A DNA stretch of 64,000 nucleotides, from positions 62,001-126,000 of the forward strand of contig NW_022985203.1 in NCBI RefSeq assembly GCF_010093535.1, read 5' to 3'. Below, one piece after another: positions 20,712 through 31,155 of this stretch. Every line of letters starts with the position of its first letter. Positions within the stretch are counted from its first letter, which is position 1. The notes beneath the pieces were generated by a model, which saw only the letters and a program-made list of their open reading frames with translations, ran no database searches and had not been told where the DNA came from. The stretch is from Lindgomyces ingoldianus (lineage: Eukaryota > Ascomycota > Dothideomycetes > Pleosporales > Lindgomycetaceae). The position numbers were made by a program, and so were the translations under genes.

Positions 20712-22689
20712 ATGGGGCGACGGCCCCCTGGTTTCCCCTCTGCCTTCTGGCTAGCCACGTTCCTGGCTGCCTCTTCCAACGCAACGCCAATTCTGTTCGG
20801 GCCGGAATTGATTCAGCTTGTGGATTCAAACCTCAAGGCACTTCCATCCAATGTCGCCTCACTCTTTTCTCCTGAGTCTTCGCAGCCACCCAATGCAATC
20901 ACTTCTCGATGTAAAATCTATCCTGGCGACCCAGCCTGGCCATCTGACGAGACATGGGCGCAGCTCAACGAACTTACCGACAATCGACTCCTGGTCAAAC
21001 CTCAACCCCAGGCGACCGTCTGCTACAATGGACCTCAATATGATCCCTCAAAGTGCGCTCAACTCACGGCGAAATGGTCAAGCTCCTACATACATTTCCC
21101 AGATCCAATCGAGATGATGAGTCCTGTCGCGCAAGGGATGACCTGTCTACCCCCCAATATATTCGACAGCCACAACTGCACTCGAGGAGGTTTCCCCATG
21201 TATGTCATCAATGCAACGACCCCCAAGCATATCCAACTTGGAGTCAACTTTGCAAGGAACACCGGGGTTCGACTAGTCGTCAAGAACACTGGTCATGATT
21301 TCTTGGGGAAATCCGGTGGGGCAGATTCCTTGAGTATTTGGACGCATTACTTCAAAGATATCACCTATATCGAGAACTTCGTGGACAAGAAAATTGGATA
21401 CTCGGGTCCAGCATTCAAGGCAGGCGCTGGAGTACAAGCTTTGGAAATCTATAAGGCCGCTAGCGAGAAGGGTAGAACTGTGGTTGGCGGTGAAGGTGAA
21501 GTGAGTTCCCTCCGTCTTTGCATTGAGGAGTGGAAATTAACCTACCGCAGACGGTTGGTATTTTTGGAGGTTACATACAAGGTGGCGGGCACTCACCTCT
21601 GACCTCACTGTGAGTGGAGCTATCTTCTGGATGTTGTTCAACTTCTCATAAGTTCATAGTTACGGTACTGGATCAGACCAAGTTCTTTCATTCGAAGTCG
21701 TTACTGCCAATGGCAAGTTTGTTACAGCTAACTCTACCTCGTATCCGGATCTCTTTTGGGCACTTCGTGGAGGTGGAGGTAGCACTTTTGGGGTTGTAAC
21801 CTCAGTCACTGTCAAGGCTCATCCGGAAATGCAAACCACTGCCGCTCGTTTCTCCTTCACATCTGAAAAGGTGGGCAATGAAACTTTCTGGGCTGGAATC
21901 CGCGCATACGTGGACTCCTTTGTAACCAATGCAGATGCTGGAACCTACGCATATTTCATGCTCATCCCGAATGTCTCCACTGGCATTTTCACTTTCAATA
22001 TGTCCCCATTCTTTGCACCGAACAAGACATTGGAAGAAACGCAAACCCTGCTAGAACCATGGTTCACTCGCCTAAACGAGCTTGGTATTGAATTCAATCC
22101 CAACATTTCCCACTTCGACTCCGTGTACGAGGCATGGAAAAGTTCCTTCCCTCTCGAATCTGTTGAGAAGATCAATGCCACAACGGGATCTCGACTCTTC
22201 CCTCGAGCCAACTTCGAAACCGAGCGGAAGAGAGACGAGCTTTTCCAAAACATACGGCAATCTAGTGAGAATAATCGCGTTCAAGTCCATTTCAACATCA
22301 AAGCTGTCGACCCCGCAAACGCTGACAATTCCGTCAATCCTGCATGGCGTCAGAATATTCTCTTCTCTCAGCAAGCCGTTCGATGGCCTGTTAATGGAAC
22401 GGCAGAGGAAACTTTGAAGATTAGAAAGGAGTTTCAAACTGGTGATATGCAAAGATGGAGAAATATAAGTCCCGGTGCCGGAAGTTATCTAGCGGAGGCA
22501 GATCGGCTAGAGCCAAATTTTGGGCAAGCGTTCTGGGGTAGCAACTACCCGAGATTGCTGAAATTGAAAGCTAAGTGGGATCCCTATGATGTCTTTTTCG
22601 CGACGACGAGCGTTGGAAGCGAGAGGTGGAAAGTTGAGAGTGTGGATGGCCTGCCAAACGAAAACGGGAAGCTATGTCGGGTCCAATAA
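20712..22689 (+). CDS. Secreted FAD-binding PCMH-type oxidase (berberine-bridge-like)
   Basis: Three exons (20712-21500, 21551-21609, 21660-22689), both introns 50 nt, give about 625 residues. A hydrophobic leader (residues 10-22) ending SSNA suggests secretion, and many N-x-S/T sites fit a glycoprotein. The PCMH FAD domain shows VRLVVKNTGHDFLGKSGG (His195 is the probable FAD-linking histidine), the rebuilt TVGIFGGYIQGGGHSPLTS and LFWALRGGGGSTFGVVTS. The C-terminus carries the berberine-bridge motif YYxx-like segment NYPRLLKLKAKWDPYDVFF. Where bicovalent family members have a cysteine before (P)TVG, this protein has GGEGETVG, so mono-covalent FAD through the histidine is inferred. Substrates in the family include sugars and alkaloid or polyketide intermediates; none can be named here. 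Confidence 0.92.
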
Positions 22690-23759
22690 TGCTTGCCGTT
22701 CACTTCTCCTCCAGCATCCCATTCTCCTTTATTTTATTCATATTTTGTTCGGGTAGTGCGACATTAATGAGCTAACGGTCGGAAAGTTACCACATTGGTT
22801 CAGACATTTGTCTAAAGCAAGGTGGACGATCCGTTTTCCCCTTCAACACAACGTTAGATTTCCTATATTCTTTCCTTTATTTTATCATGCAAAGTCCCTC
22901 CCTACGTAGCGAGAAACCCTACGTGCGGAGAAACATGCTTAAGGCCCCTCGAGTCGTCCTCTTATTGTATTTACAGCTATAGTTAATATAATATCAATAT
23001 TTAGGCATTTACCATCAGGAAGCCTGCCTCTATTAAGAAAAATACTGTGGTCTTAGTTACGCTGTTAATTGTTCTGTTCGTAGCATTGTGAACCGCTTTG
23101 GCCTTATACCCCTGCTCTATCACAGGCACTAGTTAAAGTATTTTTATATTTTAGGCGTTCATAACAATATTTCTATTAGAAAAAAGATATAACTAAGTTT
23201 TTACAACATGTAGGGGTTAGATAGATAAACTCTAGGAGTTTCTCCGTGCGAAGGAATTTTTACTAAGATATTAACGTAAGACATTTAATTGCTTAAATAA
23301 TACTACCAAGTATTTAGCACTGCATGATATTATGTTAAGCTAGTAGCTAGGCAAAGTCTCGGTGCCTAATCACCTGTAAGGCGTACACCAAAAAGTCAGT
23401 CTCCGTTAGCAGGTGAGGCTGTCTAGATCTTATATCGAGCACCGCTCTTCTTTCCTCATTCATCATTAATACCTCCACGCAACTTTCCTAACCAAATTTT
23501 CGAGTTGCAATATATTTTTATTTATTTTGAAGAATCTGAAAGGCGCGGAGCTTGTTCGTCGAAACACTGCTCATCTTCTGCCTTCGATTGTAGAGCTACA
23601 AGCGCTTCTGCCTAGATCATGCAAATTTCCAGCCTCCTAGTCCCTTTCATGTCCCTATAATGAGCTAGATCTGTGGTTAAAATGATAAATATTTCGATTA
23701 TTTCGAATACTAGCCTCTCGCGAATGCGAGAAATCATGTCCGCCTTATCCAAGGTCGGC
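22690..23759. other. AT-rich intergenic stretch
   Basis: Downstream of the FAD-oxidase gene, no coding frame of note. The composition becomes AT-rich from about 22950 to 23330, with many TA-rich runs, suggesting decayed sequence. Confidence 0.45.
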
Positions 23760-24682
23760 ATTGCGACGAGAGTGAGCCCAGCCCTCTACTGCAACTCTCT
23801 ATCAAATCCATCAATCGAGAGAACGCACGCAAACAATACCGCGCTCTTTCCTACAGATGGGATGACTTCTATCCCTTACATTTAATCCGGATAGATAACA
23901 ATGCATTCGAAGTTCAGCAGACTCTATTCGATTTCCTGAAGCATGTCTCTCAGAAGCAGACTGAAGATCCGACAGACTGGGATGGCTGGTGGTGGGTGGG
24001 TGCCTTACGTATCCAGCAAAAAGACGGGGATGAAGAGAAGGCCAGCCAAATTGAGGGCATGTGCCAAACCCATGCCGATGCGCTGCAGACCATTCTGTGG
24101 CTCGGGCCTGGTAATGTGGAGTCAACAAGAGAGATGGAATCGTTGCAACGCGTCCTAAGATCACACGACTCTAATACTTCTAATGATGCCCTTAAAGAAA
24201 TACACGACTTAGTGTTTGCCGATCCATGTATGATTGCAGCTGTGGATAAAGCTTTCGGAAACGCATATTGGACGCGTGTCTGGGATTCTGCAAGAGCTTG
24301 CGGTTTCTGACGCGGATGGGAGAGGACGCTCTTTGCAAGATAGACTCCATGTCATCTAGGGGATTTTACGACTACTTAGGATCGTTCCTTGAGCATCAGC
24401 CACTCATTAAGCCATACACCACTTCCTTTAGAGAACCAGAACGACATGCTCCGTTACCAAAAGAATCTCGCAAGACTCTGGAAACTGAAGCTGCTCATGA
24501 AACTATACAAAGGTACCGCCAGGAATTCGTTAGGCTACGTTCTGCGCTTGGCTGAAGATGCAGAATCTTCCAAATCGCAGGATTATATCTATGCGCTTTT
24601 AGGGCTGAGAACCGGTCACACTCCGCAGGGCAGCCAGCGGTTTAGTCGTCGGCTTCTGAACAACATTTTACTGCCATATTAA
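23760..24682 (+). pseudogene. HET-domain pseudogene
   Basis: Ordered pieces of a HET domain occur in shifting frames. At 23850 SYRWDDFYPLHLIRIDNN corresponds to the ALSYTWGD core, but it is out of frame with the preceding ALF. WWWVGALRIQQKDGDEEKAS stands where intact proteins read LWIDALCINQ, followed by ALQTILWLGPG. YWTRVW near 24270 then breaks, losing the ILQE motif, and a stop follows at 24308-24310. The final piece, SKSQDYIYALLGLRTG, corresponds to DPRDKIYALLGL and ends at 24682. Frame changes and altered core residues indicate loss of function. It is not a recent copy of the gene at 1.2-3.6 kb, since motif residues differ. Confidence 0.8.
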
Positions 24683-25199
24683 TTTAAGATATTGGATATC
24701 ATCACTTGGAGCAGGGAGGGTGGCTGACCCACACTAGCCATGCTCTTGTGGACGAAAGCGGGAAGTTTAAAAGAGCGGGGGAGACAGCTAAAGCTTAGCC
24801 GTGCATCGCCACAGGTGACAATGAGTAGACAGTGCTGGGTTTACCTAATTAAGTCCAACACTTCAACAGTCACGTCTAGTAACCGCATGCTTAGGAAATT
24901 TTTATGACTTATATAACATTATAATACTGACGTACCTAAAACCTAAAGAGCTGTTTCGCAAGTAGTTTCCCGTGTGCTCATCCCAGGCCATTCTGCAAAC
25001 CTCCACCTACAAGGTGAAAGAGAGATCAGAATAAGAGCGATACGTCGCGGCTCAAATGTGACGAATTGGGAGGGCATTTGCGCGTGGATTCGGCGCTTCC
25101 AACGAGGTGAAGTACTATACGATTGGGCGATTTTGAGGCCTGTACAGATGAGATTTTGTGTATGTATTGTAACTGTTACAGCTTCTGTGATCTGTACAA

Positions 25200-26100
25200 G
25201 TAGTATAATTTAATTAACGTACGCTGCACTCTGGTTAAAACAGCTAAGATTATAAGTTTTTAAAAATGTAAGATTAATGTCTAATTAGCTATAAGATAAC
25301 TAATTTTTTTTAGTAATAAAAGTTAAAAGGTTTAAAAGCTTACTGCTTACTACTTTATATAGTAGTTAGTTCTTCTAGAGTTAAATAGCCTTAATTATTA
25401 GTTACTATATAACTAGTATTGCTAAACGCCTCTTACACTTATAAATAGTAGCTAAGATAGTAAGGAAATTAAAAGCAAGCTTAAAGAGAATAAGATAGGC
25501 TACTTTGCCTTTAGTAGTTAACTATAGTAAGACACTGCGTGTAAAGACAGGGCTCTGTACATTCCGCCAATACAATACAAAGGTGTGAATGATCAACCAA
25601 CAGTTGATTCTGCGTGCAGAATAGTATATATACCCATCGCGCGTAGGGACCAGCTTGGCCTTACACTGCGCAGAGGACCCTCCTACTATAATGTATAATA
25701 TCACCCCTACGACAAGGCTGCTGTAGTGGCTGTAAGCTATTAGGTAAGAGCTCTCTATTAAAGCTAACCTTATGCTCCCTTAGATCTACTACCTTTGCAG
25801 CGCCTTAAAAGCCTTACTTATAACACTAACAGTAGAGCTAGGGCAGATTACCTTACTTTGTTCCTCTTAGAGCGTTAAACCTGCGCTATAAGCCTACACT
25901 TTTAATAGTGTGTAATTGCTTTACAACGGAGTTCTTACAAAACTTTTAGCTAATTAGAGCTCTAAAAAAACTCCTAGACACTCTCTACAGGCCTACTGCT
26001 TACTAAAGCACTTCTAAATATTTCTCTAAAATTACTATACAAACTTCCTAAAGGGTAATACAATCTGTACTAAGTACTATACCTAGGGCATCATTAAACG
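25200..26100. other. AT-rich block, likely mutated transposon relic
   Basis: The composition drops sharply: for example 25261-25320 has 9 G or C bases in 60. Frames on both strands are full of TAA and TAG. Such islands in ascomycetes are often repeats degraded by repeat-induced point mutation (RIP), which turns CpA into TpA. No intact transposase motif is readable, so the origin is inferred from composition. The flanks (24683-25199) hold no recognised gene. Confidence 0.45.
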
Positions 26101-26126
26101 TACAGTGCGGCTCACGAACTCGGTAT

Positions 26127-26170
26127 GTTCGTACTGAACACGTGACCGTTACGGTTCACTTTGTACGAAC
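26127..26170. repeat. Imperfect inverted repeat around a CACGTGAC core
   Basis: GTTCGTACTGAAC (26127-26139) is nearly the reverse complement of GTTCACTTTGTACGAAC (26154-26170), apart from an insertion. Between the arms lies ACACGTGACCGTTAC, containing a CACGTG E-box. It sits at the edge of the AT-rich block, so it could be a transposon end or a hairpin or binding site. Nothing here decides between these. Confidence 0.45.
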
Positions 26171-26366
26171 CGTAGTACGGCCCGTTAGAAGCCCCGCGCA
26201 GATTTATATAGCATGGTTGCTCGCATTGCTTTGGCGCAATGTCGGTCAATAGGTTCCTGAAGGAAATATAAGAAGTTCTTGATGTGCGATGACTGTGAAC
26301 AATACCTAGAGAACAGAGTCCGAATCAGAAGGAAAAATAGCGACGGGTTTGTAATTTCCATAAGTA

Positions 26367-28506
26367 CTACGGTCTTCTCATCAACGGCTGAACCTCATCC
26401 TCAGCCCCATACGCAGGTCTTAATCTCCCATTTCCCCCGTCCAACCCCCCATACTGAATCCGCAAATCCTTCAATCGTCGTTCCGCCACGCCCTCACGAG
26501 CCCCAAAACCATAGAACACCCTTTCCGCCGCTCCCCCAAGCTTCCCACTACCCGCAGTTCCAACGATTGTTCCCAGGAATCCCTCATCCGGCGCCGGCCC
26601 CCCATTCTTCGACAAACTAACCAACCCAACAACCATAAACGGCAACGCGACACCAAAAGTCAAGAAGTACGGCAAAATAAGCCTCAGCTTATTCTCAAAG
26701 TCAAAAACATTCTGAAACACCTGCTGCATGACATCAGCACGTGTGCTGTACTGATTTAAGCGGTTCATGGCGGAGAGCGTGATATTCACAAGGGCATTGT
26801 TGAGCATGTCCTCCGAGATCTGGATGTCTGAGACGGTAGAGTTTTGCTTTTCGCGGTTGGTGTTGAATTGCGTTTGTTGGATGAGATTGTTGGTGCTGTT
26901 GAATTCCACGCCGCAATTTTGTACACGGGCCTGGGCGGTTTCTAGATTCTCACCGGTTGGGGTTGTGACGTTGCGAAGTGTTATCGTCGGTCCGGAAGGT
27001 GGGTCGAGGATGCAGATGACAGATCCCGTAAGCGGAGTTACAAGTGAATCGATCAGGACTATCAAATTCTCTGCCCGTAAGTCGTCGAGGTTCTCTGGCG
27101 AAGCAACGAACGGTGCGTTCAGATCAACGTCGGAGGTATTGACCGGGTGCCAGAAGTCCTCGACACAGTCCACAAACTTCGTCGAAATGCCGTATTCGGG
27201 GGTATCCCTAGTATACTTAACTGTAACATCGTATCTTGCTCGACAAGGCTTACAATCCTGTCTTGTGACCTCGAATTGCCAGAACTCCGTCCCGTTCGAA
27301 GAATTTACAGAATATGCGAACGGGGAAACGGTATCGAAGCGAAAGATGGTCGACTTGTTTGCTGCCCAACCGTTGGCGGAACCGAACCACATGCCGTTGT
27401 AGAAGACAAGATCTGGCTCATCTGCATCTCCTCTTTGAATGAATAGCTTCGAGAGTAGTTCGTTCCCGTCTTCAGTGGAGTTGAAGACGGTCTTGTCGCA
27501 TTGCGCGAACGGGCCGTCGAATTCAATCTTGTATGTGCAGTTAGATCCACATGTAGACGGCGCGCTGAAGATGTCGTCTGAAATGAGAGAGATAGTAGCG
27601 GAGTTGAGAAGCTTGTTTTGAGCTCGACTGCGACGAGAGAAATTAGTGTAAGCTGCCCAATCTAAGTACTCTGTGATTTTTCTACTCACATATCCCGATT
27701 GAGGGTGTCTTCAGTAAGCGGAATGTTGGGGACTAACGAATGCCGTATGACATCGGCATTTGACCCATTTCCCAAAAATGTCGAGTTAAATGTGGGCACC
27801 GAAAGAGAAGCGGGTTCGTTAAACGTGCGGCCTGTCACGACGACAGCGCCAGAAGGGAAGATTACAGGGATTGGTGTTAGCCAGTAAAGCGAAGCTAGAA
27901 GGAATAATAACGGAGAGGTGGAGAGGTCTCGAAAGCTCAGCAGAGCGAACAAATTATCGCGTAGCCGATGCAAACGATCGATGTCCTGGACACTATGGGC
28001 AGACGAGCGAACTATGAGCCACAAGTGCTGAGAGTAGGAAAGGTGTAAGCATCCGCGCAATGCCGTTTGAAAGAGCAGGGCAAATGCAAATGAGATTGGC
28101 GCAACGAAGCTTTGGGGGATATTCGTGTCAACGTCTACGCGGCGGCCGTCCAGATGGCAAAAGAAGAATAGATGCCCGAGTGCTGATAAGAAAGCTAAGG
28201 TATAATCAGCAATGCGAAATCCGCAGTCAGCGTTTGAAGTCGATACTCGCCCACTAGATAAAGAGATAGAATAAGGGCCGGGAGTACCCATCTAGCGCCT
28301 CCTTGTTGATGCCCTGTTGGGCCCGAGATGTCTTGCGAATCTATTATGGGCGAACCCTCTTGTCTGATTTGTTCCAATTTGATGTCGTCCTCATCGCAAT
28401 GCGCTTTTTGTGAGCCAGATCGTGAGCCAGATCGTGATCCCAGCTCGCGATAAGGAAATAAGGCAGGTCTCCCCTCACGAGAAATAGAAGAAATAGAATG
28501 CGACAT
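26367..28506 (-). CDS. Fungal multipass membrane protein with large extracytoplasmic domain
   Basis: Three exons (28506-28251, 28194-27690, 27627-26367) give about 673 residues. The N-terminus is polar and Arg/Ser-rich. Helices then follow: VLPALILSLYLV joined to LAFLSALGHLFFF, PISFAFALLFQTALRGCL and PLLFLLASLYWLTPIPVIF. A 300-residue Asn-glycosylation-rich region with paired cysteines (CGSNCTYK, DCKPCRARYD) precedes a last helix LPYFLTFGVALPFMVVGLVSL and a cytoplasmic tail. It fits a large fungal family whose database label, formylmethionine deformylase-like, has no functional basis. Intron 2 (62 nt) is standard. Intron 1 fits the frame only with a GC donor (28250) and the AG at 28195 (56 nt); GT donors nearby break the frame. 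Function unknown; the gene seems intact. Confidence 0.75.
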
Positions 28507-31155
28507 TATAATTTATGATCCCGGGAACCCCAATGTCGGGAGGGATCATTTAAGTTTATATCAAGCTTCAGAGCGGACGGGGAATGACCCACATGTTAGC
28601 CACCTTCGAGGATAAAAGAACTAACGTTGCCTTATGGCTCGCCTTGCCGCGACAACAGTCATGTCTCCAGCCGCTGAGATAATTGGGAATTGGTTGCCTG
28701 AAACGCAATACGTGAGAGATGGCGTTGAAAGGTGCGTGGCAGGATCAGAACCCTGCGATTAACATGGTTATTTTGGACGGGGTTTTGGCCCCCCCAGTTT
28801 CGGGGTTAGCTAATCAGAGTGACTTCAACCCACTTCGTAAAGGGAAAAAAATAATCCGTATGTAGAGGGTTGAGATGACAGAAAGAAGCAGATCCATTAC
28901 CTCTTTCTGTGTTAGTATAGGTGTGGTATCTCCGATACTGCCCTGTAGAGGTTATCACGTGATTGATAGCTCAACCCTTAAACAATTGCCATATCTCAAA
29001 GTGGAGAGCTCAATGTCCTATCGTAGACTTACTTCATATGCATATACCTTCCACACAACTAAAAGCCCACCTCCCCCATGGTTTAGCCAATCTCACCTTT
29101 CGCAAACCTACTTCACAGGTCATGCCATCATCAGACAGATATCTAGCCGGCCGATATTTCCTCCATCAAATCAACTCTCTTCGATCCAAGCACAATATTT
29201 GTTGTGTCCGGTTACACTCAACGCTCCTCGTTACACCCGCGATGCTCACACTGCAGTGGTGACAAGTTCAACAGACACAAGCTCTCCGTCCTTTTGAAGC
29301 GACAGGGGTATCCTTCGCCAGCTACAGCAAATCTCGGGAGAGATTAGTTTCTTGGTGCTCTGAGAGAGATCGTTGCTAGACCTAGAAATATCCGCAAAAT
29401 ATCCGCAGATTCATATGTAGATCGAACATAGATGCCATGCACGTACTAGCACAGCGAGTAACCAGCCTCAATTCCTCATCCGGACCCCACTCAACTTTCG
29501 TCTTGTCCTATATCTCCTTCATCCAACGTCTATGCCAATCCAGAGACATAACCACAGCCTCCCCATGTACCGAGTCCTCCACACCGAGCCCCGTGACAGC
29601 CAAGCTGCTCCAAGGTTCCCTCAATCTCCACCAAGCCCATCCTACTCACAATCACAATCACACAGCACAAGGCACACAACGGTGGGCAAACCCCACATCC
29701 GCCCTCCACCCGGCTACGCTTCATCACCATCCAGCCGCGTCTTTGCACTCACAACCCCTTGCCCATATCGTACATCTTCGCTGGTCCAGAAATCGAGTGC
29801 ACTCGTACCGCCCACTCTGGGTTGTTAGCAACAGCCACAATACTCGTACAAGCATCTGCTTAGCCCACACGTCATAGTAACCATCCCATGCATCTTAAGA
29901 CCAATCCAACCCATCCGGAGTACATCAATACTCCTTCCCTTCCCTCTCCAGAGCCACTAATCCAGTTCTCCCAGATATTGATATATCACGGGACCATGCG
30001 CTAGGGGCTGTATCTGCATCTGCATGATAGGTTACATTAGGGACAGCGACAGGTTGACCGGTTTGTGACCGGACTAGGGGAAGTGGAGCGATGATAGATG
30101 CAGGATGGCGAGAGAGATCGGAACTTGGTGGATCCGTGTCAAGGGCCTTGACTAGGCTCAGTCGTTGGTGTGTTGTCTAGGTTGTAGGTGGTACAACGCG
30201 GATGAAGGAAGAAGGTGATGCAAGGATCCCGGGGTAATCTACATCCATCGTGCTATGAAAAATCATAACAAAGAGGGAAAGGCATGATGAAAGCTCATGT
30301 TCGAAAGGACAAGTAGTGCCACTAGGAAATGTAAGAACAAGGACAGCAACCAAAATCAATGACAGTTCAAATTCCCTGCTGCGCTGTGTAAAGGTGGCGA
30401 CAACCTGACAGCTGACTATCGAGAGCCACAGTTGGACCCATAACGTGTCTCTGCTCAAGGTCATACATAACCCTATGCAGAGCCGCAAGGTTGTGCGAGC
30501 ACGGCAACGATAGGACGCCCACGTTACCTCGAACGCTTAATGAACCGCAACCCCATCTAGATGCCCTCGTTCCAAACTCCAAAATACTCAGGGGTTCTAG
30601 CACACTGTCAATACCTCCGGTGAGGAACGAATGAAGGACACCAAACCCCGTCTAGCCCTCTCACGGAATCATCCAAGCCCATTCACCGATCCCGTATCCT
30701 TCCAACCGAATAGACCCAAATTCCGAAACTCCAAAATACGTAACCTTTCCATCCCATAGCCCAATGTAACCGGTCTTGTCCAAGGTCCAGGTAGGTCCAA
30801 ATTCAGCCGGTTGCCCAAGGCGTTGCCCGTTGCCAACGCCACGCTCTAAGAGATCGAAAATCGTAGGTGGAAAAGTCCTGGAAAGCCGAATAAAAAAACC
30901 CCCATGATAAAAGGGGGAAAAGCGAAGCGAAGTGCGGTTGTGATTAATACGCTAATTCGTAAGCGACAGAAACGTCAAATGGGTCCGCAGATGGCCGTAA
31001 AATAGTGGGGACCACGCAGAAAGCTGTGAGGTAGGTGGTGGTGAGTCGTTTCACTTGCTGAGAATGGCTTTTGAAGGACGCAATGGGATATGATCGTCGA
31101 CGCCGCTAGAAATGAAATACACATGGGATCCTTCATCCTAATAAGACTAGAGTTG
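28507..31155. other. 2.6-kb intergenic stretch, no convincing gene
   Basis: Open frames here (for example 28875-29297 and 29437-29877, plus) are Pro/Ser/Thr/His-rich and overlap on both strands without domains, typical of C-rich non-coding sequence. The left edge should hold the promoter of the membrane-protein gene and the right edge the 3' UTR of the Zn2Cys6 gene. The undecanucleotide CTCCAAAATAC occurs twice (about 30578 and 30729). Confidence 0.45.

Noticed and set aside
26767..27402. 211-residue plus-strand frame inside the membrane-protein gene
   Set aside because: Antisense to conserved, glycosylation-rich coding sequence and without any domain.
29437..29877. 146-residue His/Ser/Pro/Thr-rich plus-strand frame
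   Set aside because: Low-complexity C-rich DNA gives open frames in several phases; no domain, no splice support.
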